Of a DNA stretch of 57,149 bases, positions 15,766 to 25,028 are shown piece by piece. Source of the DNA: an uncultured Bacteroidota bacterium (lineage in GTDB: Bacteria; Bacteroidota; Bacteroidia; Chitinophagales; Chitinophagaceae); contig CAIUZK010000100.1 in NCBI GenBank assembly GCA_903903635.1, forward strand, positions 1 through 57,149, given 5' to 3'. The position numbers and the translations under genes were made by a program. How positions within the stretch are numbered: the first letter of the stretch is position 1; every line of letters starts with the position of its first letter. Below the pieces are notes generated by a model. That model was given only the letters and a program-made list of their open reading frames with translations, made no database searches and was not told the DNA's origin.

Positions 15766-16614
15766 TTAAACGACATCTTTGGCGATCACTGTCCAGTCGA
15801 AAGTGCCAAAACCATCTTGTATCCATTTGTCCATTTCGGCCGCTACGGCTGGAATGGTCATTAGTTTTTGATTGCCCAACTCAGCGCCTTCTATCATCAA
15901 TCGTGCATCCTTGCGGGCCATGTTCAGTTCCCATGTGGGTTGTTCAAAAGTACCGGATGTAATTTTCCTGAGCCGTGCCGGAAGGCTGCCAGCCGGATTC
16001 CATGCTTCAAACAGTTGAAGTACATCGGCCGGTGCAATATCCAGGGATTTGGCCATGGCAAAAGAATCGACCACACCAGCAGTCATTGCTATCAGGAAGA
16101 GGTTGCCAATCAGTTTCATTCCGGCAGCAGTATTGCATTTTGCACCAAAGTTGATGACCTTACCAGTCATTTTAGCCAGTTCCGGTTCAATAGCAGTTAT
16201 CACATCCGGGTCGCCCGAAACAAGCATGCTACCGGTACTTTCCAGCGCATTTTGTGGTCCCATGAAAACGGGTGCATGCAGGTATGTATACCCCCTGCTC
16301 TTCCACAGTTCTGTACGTTCCAGCGCCCCGTGTGCCGAGGTGGTGGTATGATCGACAATGAGCACACCGGGTTCAAAACCGGTACTGGCTATTTCAAGCA
16401 ATTCATTTACCGAGGCATCATCCTTCAGTGTGAGGTGTATCCTGGCAGCACCACGCACGGCATCGGCAACATGATCGAAAGCTATGGCTCCAAATGCCTC
16501 CAGTTGCCTGGCTTTAACAGGCGTACGGTTCCATACATTCACCTTATTCCCTTTTTTCAGCAATGCCTGCACAAAATTGGCGCCCAGATGGCCCATTCCT
16601 AAAAACGCTATCAT
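15766..16614 (-). CDS. NAD(P)-dependent beta-hydroxyacid dehydrogenase family protein
   Basis: Protein of 282 aa. An N-terminal Rossmann motif (MIAFLGMGHLGANFVQALLKKGNKVNVWNRTP) is followed by a 3-hydroxyisobutyrate dehydrogenase-type body, with the substrate/cofactor segment HTTTSAHGALE, the catalytic-lysine region AAGMKLIGNLFLIAM and an all-helical C-terminus. It probably oxidises a beta-hydroxy acid or reduces an aldehyde acid (GLYR/HIBADH group). The specific substrate is not readable. It is followed on the same strand by the GldM-like gene after 27 nt. Confidence 0.85.
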   Translation of the reverse strand: MIAFLGMGHLGANFVQALLKKGNKVNVWNRTPVKARQLEAFGAIAFDHVADAVRGAARIHLTLKDDASVNELLEIASTGFEPGVLIVDHTTTSAHGALERTELWKSRGYTYLHAPVFMGPQNALESTGSMLVSGDPDVITAIEPELAKMTGKVINFGAKCNTAAGMKLIGNLFLIAMTAGVVDSFAMAKSLDIAPADVLQLFEAWNPAGSLPARLRKITSGTFEQPTWELNMARKDARLMIEGAELGNQKLMTIPAVAAEMDKWIQDGFGTFDWTVIAKDVV

Positions 16615-16686
16615 AATTTCTGTTGTTTTGATAAAGAGGAATACCCAAAGTACTCCGCCTTCTATTTGAACTGTTTTTAAAAGCCA

Positions 16687-18381
16687 CTACCTGACGATAA
16701 ACCGGGTATTGTAATTACCGCTACCGGTTGTTGCTGTAATGAAGTATACACCTGCGGGCAAGCCCGTTTCAATGTTTACGGATGTATTGGTGAAGGTTGT
16801 GATCTCCTTTATTTTTTCACCTAATAAATTGGTAATAATATAGGAAACCTCCCGGCAATCAGCACTGGTAAGATTGCAAACAAAACTGCCATTATTGGGA
16901 TTAGGGTAAATGTTTAAGGATTGAGTTGGTAATTTAATTGCGGTAGCAGCCAGGGCGCAATTTGATACAGTAACAGAAACTGTGGTTGAATCTGAAGCTC
17001 CACCACAATCCTTGACGACAACACTGAAAACATCGGTTCCGGTAAATCCGGTAGTTGGCGTATAGTACATTCCGGACGGTATATAAGTGCCGCCGCCTGA
17101 GATACCAAAATAAGAAGTAACCGCAGTGCCGTGAGCAGGGGGAGTACCTAAACTCCAATTCTCCCATTGATTAGCATCTGTATCTGAAATGGAAAGAGGC
17201 ACACCAATGTCCAAAACAGTATCCATGCACATTGACAGACTGATATTATGCCCGCCTGTAAACAATGGCGTATTATTCTTTGATATTTTACGGATAGCGG
17301 CATTATCGGCATCGGAGACATACACACTGCCTGAGGTATCCACAACCAGATACCTGGGTGAATGATAACGGGCAGTATCGGCAAGACAACCATCTCCGGT
17401 ATAGCCTAATGCACCCGAACCGGAAAAATTGTAGATATAACCAGAGGGATCAACCATCCTGACGCGCTCACCACCAGTAACTGCCACGTATAAATTACCA
17501 GCACCATCCAATGCTATATCCCATACGTTGGGAAGAGCAGCTGATGTAGCCGGTACGCCGCTGCCCGTGGCGGCACCTCCACCCGCTATTGTATTGATAT
17601 TGCCGGATGCATCCACTTTTCTTACCCGGTTGTTGCCAACATCGGCAATGTATACATTACCAGCAGCATCTACTTTTACACCACGGGGATTATTCAATTT
17701 AGCATTGGTAGCAATTCCTCCATCGCCCGAAAACCCTGAGGTTCCGGTACCGGCCACGGTAGTAATAATGCCGGCGGTATTAATTTTGCGTACCGCGAAG
17801 TTACCGATATCACCAAAATAAAGATTGCCATATACATCAATGGTGAGGCTATGGGTGTACCCTATTTTTGCATTGGTAGCCGCTAAGCCATCGCCGGTAT
17901 ATCCGGCAATACCATTACCTCCGATTGTGGAAATTATACCGGAAGTATTTATTTTACGGATACGGTAATTCTGGTTATCGGCAATGTAAATATTCCCGAA
18001 TGTATCAACCGCCACACCAAAGGGAGCATTAAGAAACGCAGAGACGGCCAACCCGCCATCGCCCCCATAAGAGCCAACAGGCATGCCGACAGGGCCACTT
18101 CCTGCCACAGTGCTTATGAGCCCGGCAGAATTTACTTTTCTAATTCTGTGATTCAATTCATCGGCAAAATATAAAGACCCTGCCCTGTCCAGGGCGAGGC
18201 CGCATGGTGTAGAAATCTGTGCAGATACAGCGGGGCCGCCATCACCAGAAAAACCAGTACCTGTGCCTCCTGCAATGGTATTAACAATACGGGATTGAGC
18301 ATTTAATGGTGCGGAAGGAATCAGATTTATTATGAAAAAGCCTATAGCCAAAATCAGGGTAGGATGAATTGTCTTGCTCAT
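16687..18381 (-). CDS. Secreted NHL-repeat protein with T9SS sorting domain
   Basis: Protein of 564 aa. The ATG at 18381 begins MSKTIHPTLILAIGFF, a signal peptide; a longer frame to 18423 adds 14 residues before it. Residues about 30-370 hold repeated NHL units (GDGGPAVSAQISTPCGLALD..., NIYIADNQNYRIRKI, VYIADVGNNRVRKVD), predicting a six-bladed propeller. An Ig-like segment (SVVVKDCGGASDSTTVSVTV) follows, and the tail SLNIYPNPNNGSFVCNL...GLPAGVYFITATTGSGNYN is a T9SS type A sorting domain. It should be exported by Sec and then by SprA-type T9SS to the surface or medium. Confidence 0.85.
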   Translation of the reverse strand: MSKTIHPTLILAIGFFIINLIPSAPLNAQSRIVNTIAGGTGTGFSGDGGPAVSAQISTPCGLALDRAGSLYFADELNHRIRKVNSAGLISTVAGSGPVGMPVGSYGGDGGLAVSAFLNAPFGVAVDTFGNIYIADNQNYRIRKINTSGIISTIGGNGIAGYTGDGLAATNAKIGYTHSLTIDVYGNLYFGDIGNFAVRKINTAGIITTVAGTGTSGFSGDGGIATNAKLNNPRGVKVDAAGNVYIADVGNNRVRKVDASGNINTIAGGGAATGSGVPATSAALPNVWDIALDGAGNLYVAVTGGERVRMVDPSGYIYNFSGSGALGYTGDGCLADTARYHSPRYLVVDTSGSVYVSDADNAAIRKISKNNTPLFTGGHNISLSMCMDTVLDIGVPLSISDTDANQWENWSLGTPPAHGTAVTSYFGISGGGTYIPSGMYYTPTTGFTGTDVFSVVVKDCGGASDSTTVSVTVSNCALAATAIKLPTQSLNIYPNPNNGSFVCNLTSADCREVSYIITNLLGEKIKEITTFTNTSVNIETGLPAGVYFITATTGSGNYNTRFIVR

Positions 18382-18635
18382 ATTCGTTCGATTTGGTTTA
18401 TTTGAATTGCCGGTTGATGGCAAAACAGAGTAATATTACAGAAAAAATAAAGGTATGTCATTTTTCGCATTTTCCCCTCATATCTGTATAGGAGGCATCC
18501 CATGCATTGCGAATTACTGCCTATGTTTTTTTTCAACTGGTAAAATGAAATCAATTTCCGGATTTAAAAAATTACTTGCATCAATCGGGTGAATTTTTAT
18601 TAATTTGCTCCCCTTACAAAAAAAATCGTAATCAG

Positions 18636-19379
18636 ATGTCCATAAATCTTTGCCTGGATTGGGGTAATACCAATATAAAGGCCGCAATATTTGATAATGA
18701 TAAGTTGACCAAACAATTCATTTTCAGTGCAGCATCTTCTCTTGAAAAAATAACTGATATACTCGATACCTACAAACCTGTTAAGGCGATATTGTGTTCG
18801 GTGGTGCATCATGACAATGAACTTGCCGACCTGATAAAAGGAAGGATCAAATCATTGATAGTTCTTGATGGACATACACGTACACCAATCAACAATGCCT
18901 ATCTATCCGCTGACACGCTCGGGCCAGACCGCCTGGCGCTTGTAAATGGCGCCTATGGCTCATTCCCTGATAAAAACAACCTGGTTATCAGTATGGGTAC
19001 CTGTGTGACCTACAACCTGATGCAGAAGAATAAAACTTTCAGGGGAGGAGCAATTTCACCAGGCTTGAATATGCGCCTCAAAGCGATGAATACCCTTACA
19101 GAAAAACTTCCTGAGATTAGCGCGGATGGAGATCTTATACTACTTGGTTATGATACGGAGACCTGTATGCGCAGCGGAGCAGTAAACGGTATGGTGGCTG
19201 AAATTGAGGGCATGATGAAAGCATATGAAAACCAGTTCGCTGATTTTAACGCCATATTAACGGGCGGTGATGCGCCTTTCTTTGCAAGCAAGATTAAAAG
19301 TAAGATATTTGCTGACCCTGACTTATTGTTGAAGGGATTAAATTTAATTTTAAACTATAATGTTTCATTCCCACGCTAA
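18636..19379 (+). CDS. coaX: Type III pantothenate kinase
   Basis: Protein of 247 aa. MSINLCLDWGNTNIKAAIFD gives the phosphate-binding DxGNTxxK motif. GPDRLALVNGAYG binds pantothenate, MGTCVTYNLM and GGAISPGLNMRLKAM are the second phosphate and catalytic segments, and LTGGDAPFF is the adenosine motif. It phosphorylates pantothenate, the first step of CoA synthesis. The ATG at 18636 is used because upstream in-frame residues are not conserved. It overlaps the OMP gene by 20 nt; coaX, OMP and lptC form an operon often seen in Bacteroidota. Confidence 0.93.
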   Translation: MSINLCLDWGNTNIKAAIFDNDKLTKQFIFSAASSLEKITDILDTYKPVKAILCSVVHHDNELADLIKGRIKSLIVLDGHTRTPINNAYLSADTLGPDRLALVNGAYGSFPDKNNLVISMGTCVTYNLMQKNKTFRGGAISPGLNMRLKAMNTLTEKLPEISADGDLILLGYDTETCMRSGAVNGMVAEIEGMMKAYENQFADFNAILTGGDAPFFASKIKSKIFADPDLLLKGLNLILNYNVSFPR

Positions 19380-20682
19380 ATTCCTGCTTTTAGTTTTACT
19401 GGTTGTTGCTGGCAATACAGGATTTGCCCAAACAGGGTCAACCAGTAATCCGACTAACGGGCGTGAGAATAATCCTTACTCCAAATATGGTATCGGAGAG
19501 TTGATGAATGGCAACAGTACTGTTCTGAGAGGAATGGGCAATGCCACTTCGGCTTTTGAGAATCCTTATGAAATGAATACCGATAATCCGGCTTCCTATT
19601 CATACATGGAACAGACCATTTTTGAATTAGGATTAAATGCCAATACCCGTACCATAACCAACGGAGCCGGCTTAACCTATACCACAGGTACTTCGACCAT
19701 ATCCTATTTTACTCTTGGATTTCCTGTAAATAAACATGCAGGATTTACGATTGGATTCAAACCGGTATCGCATGTATATTATGCCATGGTTGATACCCTG
19801 TTTTCGCCCATTTCTCCCATCGGCCAGGTGGTAAGGAGTTATAATGGAGAAGGCGGATTGAACTATGCTTACATGGGTGGCGCATGGCGGTATAAAGGAC
19901 TGAGCATAGGCTGCAACCTGGGTTATATGTTTGGGAATATCCATAATACTACCGCATCTGTGCCGATTGACCCAAATGTTATTTACAGAGCCAACGTAGC
20001 CCAATACACTACTTATAACCAGTTGGGCGGCCTGGCCTGGAAAGCAGGTCTGATGTATGAAAAGAAACTGGACTCAAATTATACAATACGGATTGGCGGA
20101 ACACTTGCCCTGAGCCAGAGCCTCACACAGCGGATGAATGCGTTCCAGATAAGCAGTTATAACTTTGGCGATACTGTTGTTAACGATACCATCAGCAATT
20201 CAGGAGAACAGCACGGTAAGCTCAAATTGCCCATGTCATTCTGCCTGGGTGTTATGCTGAGTAAAAATGACAAATGGTCGGTAGGCCTGGACTTTGCATC
20301 ATCGCAATGGAGTGGTTATAACAGTTCTCTGGATTCTACCATGAACACAGGCATCAGTGCACAATCGTATAAATTAAGTCTTGGTGGCGAGTATATTCCT
20401 GATGCCAATAACCTCAGAAATTATTTCTCGAGAGTAACCTACAGATATGGCGTTTATTATGGCGCTGACTATATAAAAATACAAGGCACGCAGATACCCT
20501 GCTATGGTGTAACACTGGGAGCGAGCCTGCCTGTTCGCCGCTCATTCTCGCGTGTACATATGGCTTTCGACATTGGTCGCCTGGGTACTACAACCAACAG
20601 CCTCCTGCAAGAAACTTATGTAAGGTTTTCATTTGGCGTATCCCTCAACAATAAGTGGTTTGTTAAGCGCAGGTATGATTAA
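19360..20682 (+). CDS. Outer-membrane beta-barrel protein (FadL/OmpP1-like)
   Basis: Protein of 440 aa with signal peptide (FLLLVLLVVAGNTGFAQ). The mature start NPYSKYGIGELMNGNSTVLRGMGNATSAFENPYEMNTDNPASYSYM is the plug-like N-terminus seen in Bacteroidota FadL-type barrels. Alternating strands follow (YFTLGFPVNKHAGFTIGFKP..., WKAGLMYEKKLDSNYTIRIGGTLALS), and the end VRFSFGVSLNNKWFVKRRYD is a typical barrel tail. It may transport hydrophobic compounds. It is embedded between coaX and lptC with overlaps at both ends. Confidence 0.8.
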   Translation: MFHSHAKFLLLVLLVVAGNTGFAQTGSTSNPTNGRENNPYSKYGIGELMNGNSTVLRGMGNATSAFENPYEMNTDNPASYSYMEQTIFELGLNANTRTITNGAGLTYTTGTSTISYFTLGFPVNKHAGFTIGFKPVSHVYYAMVDTLFSPISPIGQVVRSYNGEGGLNYAYMGGAWRYKGLSIGCNLGYMFGNIHNTTASVPIDPNVIYRANVAQYTTYNQLGGLAWKAGLMYEKKLDSNYTIRIGGTLALSQSLTQRMNAFQISSYNFGDTVVNDTISNSGEQHGKLKLPMSFCLGVMLSKNDKWSVGLDFASSQWSGYNSSLDSTMNTGISAQSYKLSLGGEYIPDANNLRNYFSRVTYRYGVYYGADYIKIQGTQIPCYGVTLGASLPVRRSFSRVHMAFDIGRLGTTTNSLLQETYVRFSFGVSLNNKWFVKRRYD

Positions 20683-21262
20683 TCGCTCCGCAAAATATTA
20701 TCTCATTGCAATGGCCCGGATGATTATTCCGGGTGTTTTGTTTTGTGCTGTAACTGCCTGTAATAACGATCCTGAAAAAATCAGGGCCCTAACCATCAGA
20801 AACAATATGCAGGAGGACCGGGCCAGTGATGTTACCTTTATTTACAGTAAAGAAGGAAAGATAAAAATGCGGGTTTCATCGAAGGAGTTTGTGCGTAATG
20901 AAGGAGCAAAACCTTCGTACATAGACATGAACAACCACCTGAAAGCAGAATTTTTTGACGACAGCGGCAAGGTTGCCAATGTACTGACAGCCGACTCATG
21001 CAGGTACTACGAAAGTGAGGGCAATGTGCTGGTATGGAGTAATGTACAGATAAAAAGCACCAAGGGCCAGCAACTCAATACAGAGGAGCTTGTCTGGAAC
21101 CAGAGTATTCAGAAATTCTTTACCGAAAAGGAAGTTAAAATAACCACACCAACAGAGATTTTATATGGCATAGGCATGGAAGCCAACAGTGATTTCTCCT
21201 GGTACCAGATCACCAAACCCAAAGGAACGGTGCAGGTGAAAAAAGGTGAAATGCCGAATTAG
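20675..21262 (+). CDS. lptC: LptC-family LPS export lipoprotein
   Basis: Protein of 195 aa from the ATG at 20675, overlapping the OMP gene by 8 nt. MARMIIPGVLFCAVTAC is a lipobox-type signal. The body (DVTFIYSKEGKIKMRVSSKEFVR, DDSGKVANVLTADSCRYYESEGNVLVWSNVQIKSTKG, LNTEELVWNQSIQKFFTEKEVKITTPTEILYGIGMEAN) follows the OstA-like beta-jellyroll of LptC. It should bridge LPS from the LptBFG transporter to LptA in the periplasm. In Bacteroidota LptC is commonly a lipoprotein, as here. Confidence 0.88.
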   Translation: MINRSAKYYLIAMARMIIPGVLFCAVTACNNDPEKIRALTIRNNMQEDRASDVTFIYSKEGKIKMRVSSKEFVRNEGAKPSYIDMNNHLKAEFFDDSGKVANVLTADSCRYYESEGNVLVWSNVQIKSTKGQQLNTEELVWNQSIQKFFTEKEVKITTPTEILYGIGMEANSDFSWYQITKPKGTVQVKKGEMPN

Positions 21263-21303
21263 TCCTGATTAGTACCTCTTATAATTATACAATTGATAAG
21301 ATA

Positions 21304-22143
21304 ATGATTCCATACCTGCTTTCTGTGCTTACACTTTTATTCGCCCTGATCAGCATATTGATCTTACGGCGTGGTGTAAGAGCAGGAATAACTGAAGGAT
21401 GGCCAGCCATATTATTATCGGCTTCGATAGCCTCATTCATTTACCTGTATGGCGCGTGGGTGTTCCTAAGTATCTATCTGGATTACATTTTTGCAATCAT
21501 CTATGTTACCCTATTTATTTTCGGAATCGCCCGGAGGCCATCGGTTGTACAGGTAAAACGATCTGCTACAAAAGCATTTTTCAGCCTGTTAATTTCGGCG
21601 GTATTTTTCATGTTGTCTGTTCTCTATTTCACTGGAACAATCAGGAATTCATACCGGATAGCCCATCTTAGGCTACCCTTCAAAAACGGAAGATATTTCG
21701 TTTTACAAGGCGGAAAGGGATTACCTGCAAATGCATTTCATTATGGACTCAGGGGGGCAATATTTGCAATGGATATTGTAAAGTTGAATAATGCAGGCAA
21801 CAGGGCAAATTCAGTATTTTCAACCAGGCTTGATGACTATGCAATATTTCAGGATACCATCTACAGCCCTTGTACCGGCATAGTAAAGCATGTAGCCACC
21901 AACAATCCGGATAACATACCTCCAATCCGCAAAAGAGGCCCGACCAATACCAATCATGTGCTGCTGGAAACGAATGATATGTATGTATTCATGGGGCATT
22001 TCAGTTTCGGAAAGGTATTTGTGAAAGAGGGAGAAAAAGTAGAAGCCGGCCAGCCCCTGGGACTGGCGGGTAATTCGGGGTTTAGCATAGAGCCGCATCT
22101 TCATATTCAGGCACATGAAAACACACACCGGGGACTACCCTAG
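21304..22143 (+). CDS. M23-type metallopeptidase with N-terminal membrane helices, interrupted by in-frame TAG
   Basis: The protein is 279 aa to the TAG at 22141. Four membrane helices lie in residues about 1-120, then an M23/LytM domain: HYGLRGAIFAMDIVKLN, SPCTGIVKHV, MYVFMGHFSFGKVFVKEGEKV and GNSGFSIEPHLHIQAH, with the HxH zinc ligands intact. Beyond the TAG the same frame stays open for 25 codons to a TGA at 22219 and reads PLMMQFEGKSYLLFEVMN, which looks like the normal C-terminal strands of this family. The gene therefore ends early by a nonsense change, or is read through. The zinc site lies before the stop, so residual activity is possible. Confidence 0.8.
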   Translation: MIPYLLSVLTLLFALISILILRRGVRAGITEGWPAILLSASIASFIYLYGAWVFLSIYLDYIFAIIYVTLFIFGIARRPSVVQVKRSATKAFFSLLISAVFFMLSVLYFTGTIRNSYRIAHLRLPFKNGRYFVLQGGKGLPANAFHYGLRGAIFAMDIVKLNNAGNRANSVFSTRLDDYAIFQDTIYSPCTGIVKHVATNNPDNIPPIRKRGPTNTNHVLLETNDMYVFMGHFSFGKVFVKEGEKVEAGQPLGLAGNSGFSIEPHLHIQAHENTHRGLP

Positions 22144-22234
22144 TATAAAGAATCACCACTAATGATGCAGTTTGAGGGAAAAAGTTATCTCTTATTTGAA
22201 GTTATGAATACGAAGAATTGATTTGTAATGTGCT

Positions 22235-23311
22235 TCAGAACTTAACGCCGAATTTATCACCAATTTCTTTTAACTCTTTAACCAGGCTTTCAGGCAGAGG
22301 AATTCCTTCAACACTTCTTAAAGTTTCCATTTCGCGCTCCGGGTCACCGGGTATCAGTACTTTGTCATGGCCGGGTGCCGGCTTTGCATTCCTGAAGCGG
22401 ACTATCCATTGATCCATATGCTGTTTAAACTCTTCCGCGGGCCGGAATGCATCGACGCGCATAGCGCCAAAGAAATGACCTAATCCTTTGCCGGGCATAT
22501 CTTCAGGCATTGGTACATAAGCAGGGAATGGCGGCGCCCACGGTCCATAACTTGCTCCGCTCAGCACAGCCGAAAATATATCAACAATACTACCCAAAGC
22601 ATATCCCTTGTGGCTGCCATGTTCGCGGTCGCTGCCTAGCGGTAATAGCAGGCCACCCTTTTTCAGTTCGTTGGCATCATCCGAATCTTTGCCCTCTTTA
22701 TCCAGTACCCAGCCATATGGTGCAGGTTCATTTTTACGCTGCAGTATTTCCAGCTTACCATTGGCCGCAGTAGTTGTAGCAAAGTCGGCAATAAACGGCG
22801 GCTGATCTCCTGCGGGTATGGCCACTGCAATAGGATTGGTTCCCAGCATCCTTTCTACCGAAAATGTTGGAGCAACCAATGCGCTGGCATTGGTCATCGC
22901 AATACCGGTCATATCATGCTTGAGCGCCATCATAGCGTGTATACCAGCAATGCCGAAATGATTGGAGTTGCGCACACTCACCCACCCTGTGCCTGCTATT
23001 TTGGCTTTGCCGATAGCTACCTGCATAGCATATGGGGCAACCACCAGACCCAGACCGGCATCGCCATCCACAACAGCAGTAGACGGTGTCTCGTGAACAA
23101 TCCTGATATCGGGTGAAGTGTTGATGCGACCCGCTTCCCAGAGGCGAACATAGCCTGTAAGCCTGGCAACACCATGACTATCAATACCCCGCAAATCTGC
23201 CGACAGCAATACCTGGGTAGCCGTTGCAGCATCCGTTGTGCTGCAACCCATTTTAAGAAAAACCGAGTTGGTAAAACGATATAACTCCTGATAAGAAACC
23301 GTATCCTGCAT
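22235..23311 (-). CDS. Ldh2-family NAD(P)-dependent oxidoreductase
   Basis: Protein of 358 aa of the malate/L-lactate dehydrogenase family (MdH/YlbC/YiaK/ComC type), unrelated to classical Rossmann LDHs. Seen are SADLRGIDSHGVARLTGYV, GWVSVRNSNHFGIAGIHAM (active-site histidine), ERMLGTNPIAVAIPA and FIADFATTTAANGKLE, with GSHKGYALGSIVDIFSAVLSGASYG in the C-terminal half. It likely reduces a 2-oxo acid or oxidises malate, sulfolactate or ureidoglycolate-like substrates; the substrate is not readable. It is monocistronic. Confidence 0.88.
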   Translation of the reverse strand: MQDTVSYQELYRFTNSVFLKMGCSTTDAATATQVLLSADLRGIDSHGVARLTGYVRLWEAGRINTSPDIRIVHETPSTAVVDGDAGLGLVVAPYAMQVAIGKAKIAGTGWVSVRNSNHFGIAGIHAMMALKHDMTGIAMTNASALVAPTFSVERMLGTNPIAVAIPAGDQPPFIADFATTTAANGKLEILQRKNEPAPYGWVLDKEGKDSDDANELKKGGLLLPLGSDREHGSHKGYALGSIVDIFSAVLSGASYGPWAPPFPAYVPMPEDMPGKGLGHFFGAMRVDAFRPAEEFKQHMDQWIVRFRNAKPAPGHDKVLIPGDPEREMETLRSVEGIPLPESLVKELKEIGDKFGVKF

Positions 23312-23417
23312 AATGCCGCAAGATAATTCATTCAGGCGCCATGTAATAGCACTTTTATCTGATTTAAAATATCTGATTGCAGGTTATTGGAATTTAAAGG
23401 GCAACAATAAAATATAT

Positions 23418-23452
23418 AGACCTGTACAAAGTCCAGAACTTTATACAGGTCT
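23418..23452 (-). terminator. Long-stem hairpin downstream of the T9SS cargo gene
   Basis: AGACCTGTACAAAGT (23418-23432) and ACTTTATACAGGTCT (23438-23452) pair over 15 bp with one mismatch and a 5-nt loop. On the minus strand the stem is followed by ATATATTTTATT, a plausible terminator tail for the gene ending at 23501. Confidence 0.5.
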
Positions 23453-23500
23453 ATTAAACTATTACAGCATTCCGACCTTTATGTTTTTCCTACACTCCCA

Positions 23501-24940
23501 CTACTTAAGCCATCGCAATACTGCAGAGGTATTCTTGTTGCTTAGTTTTATGATGTATAATCCGGGAGCAAGGTCTGCATTATTTAGTTCTTTAGTATAG
23601 CTGCCCTGCACCCATACCTCATTGCTGACTATCCGGCCTGTTGCATCGAATAACTGTATATTAATATCATTATCAAGATCGCGACCGGCATGCAGCATAC
23701 TGCTATTGCCATTCTGAGATAACCAGAAATTATTCGGTTCATTATTGATTGATAATATTTCAAGGGTACTGAAAACAACAGGTGTTGAACTATACCCCCA
23801 GCAACCGCCGGAATCAACCAATACATAATAAGTACCGGGTGAGGTGCAGGTATAACTACTGTTGGTAGCTCCTGATATTACAGTGGTACCATTCAGCCAT
23901 TTATAAGCGGTATAACTGCCGGTAACAGAAAGTACATGCCCGGAGCCATAATGAATAACAGGATGAGGCGCCGGATTAACCGTAACTGTATGGGTAGCAG
24001 TATAAGAAGTACCTGAATGATAAACGGTTAAAGTCATGGTATAGGTTGCGGCAGTAGTAAAACAAATACTAACCGGAGAAGCATGCGGAGTAGCGATAGT
24101 TATACCCGGCATAGACCATCTGAAACTATCAACAGGTCCGGTAGTGGTATTGGTAAAAGTAACACAACTATCCTCGCATACGGTTGATGAAGGTGATAAT
24201 GTAAAGGATGGTACAGGAACACTACCTACAGGAGTACTTAACGATACACTGTCTATTGCGAAAGAAGGATCTGTTCCGGTTCCATCATCATTATTAACCC
24301 AGTTGAATGCAATTTTCACTGTAGGGTTGTTGTTGGCACTTGCAGGCAATGCAACAGTATAATGTGTCCAATATCCCTGAGTAATGCAAATTGGAAGTGT
24401 TTTAGGCGTATTAACCAGCATGGACCAGGTAACGCCATTATCGGGCGAGTACCAAACCGAGCCATCATCAGTTGTAAGATCTCCATCCTCGATATAATAA
24501 AAGCTCATTGATATGGTATATTTACCGGTACAGTTTATTGTAGGTGAAATAGCTCGCTTATCTGTAGTTACGCAATATATTGATGGGCAAAATCCACCGG
24601 CATCATAAGCAGCCCCGGGATCTGCCCCCATAAGAGATAATGCATTGGAGCCGACATGCAGGGTGGCTAATGTAGCCGTAGTAGTAACAGGTGCACAGCC
24701 AGTACCACAAACACCCGTTGTATGGTCATTTTCAGCACAACTCACATACCACATGTTTGCGGCACCGCCTTCACCTGTGCCTGTGGTTTGGGTCCAGGTA
24801 CCATTGGGGCCGGTATAAGCTGTTACCAACAAGCCGCTTGTACTTCCGCTTTCGAAGTTCTCTGTCCAGAATATCTGTGCAAAGCCATTACCTGCAATTG
24901 CAAATAAGAGTATCGATAATAAAGTAAGTAGTTTTCTCAT
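23501..24940 (-). CDS. Secreted protein with PKD domain and T9SS sorting domain
   Basis: Protein of 479 aa from the ATG at 24940 (MRKLLTLLSILLFAIAGNGFAQ); upstream in-frame residues look non-coding. Residues about 20-190 resemble a MAM/jelly-roll adhesive domain (FWTENFESGSTSG..., SWYSPDNGVTW-like VWYSPDNGVTWSMLV). A PKD domain follows (TVCEDSCVTFTNTTTGPVDSFRWSMPG...TMTLTVYHSGTSYTATHTVTVNP). The C-terminus NIQLFDATGRIVSNEVW...DLAPGLYIIKLSNKNTSAVLRWLK is a type A T9SS sorting domain. It is probably a surface adhesin or enzyme-associated cargo. Confidence 0.8.
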   Translation of the reverse strand: MRKLLTLLSILLFAIAGNGFAQIFWTENFESGSTSGLLVTAYTGPNGTWTQTTGTGEGGAANMWYVSCAENDHTTGVCGTGCAPVTTTATLATLHVGSNALSLMGADPGAAYDAGGFCPSIYCVTTDKRAISPTINCTGKYTISMSFYYIEDGDLTTDDGSVWYSPDNGVTWSMLVNTPKTLPICITQGYWTHYTVALPASANNNPTVKIAFNWVNNDDGTGTDPSFAIDSVSLSTPVGSVPVPSFTLSPSSTVCEDSCVTFTNTTTGPVDSFRWSMPGITIATPHASPVSICFTTAATYTMTLTVYHSGTSYTATHTVTVNPAPHPVIHYGSGHVLSVTGSYTAYKWLNGTTVISGATNSSYTCTSPGTYYVLVDSGGCWGYSSTPVVFSTLEILSINNEPNNFWLSQNGNSSMLHAGRDLDNDINIQLFDATGRIVSNEVWVQGSYTKELNNADLAPGLYIIKLSNKNTSAVLRWLK

Positions 24941-25028
24941 TTTATGCTGTTTTCTTAAAAATACATAAAAAACACAATAACAAATAAAATGAGGATTTAT
25001 TTTAATCACAGGATATAAGGAGCCGCAA

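Noticed and set aside
15868-16602. 244-codon plus-strand frame
   Set aside because: Antisense to the well-supported hydroxyacid dehydrogenase gene; no recognisable protein features.
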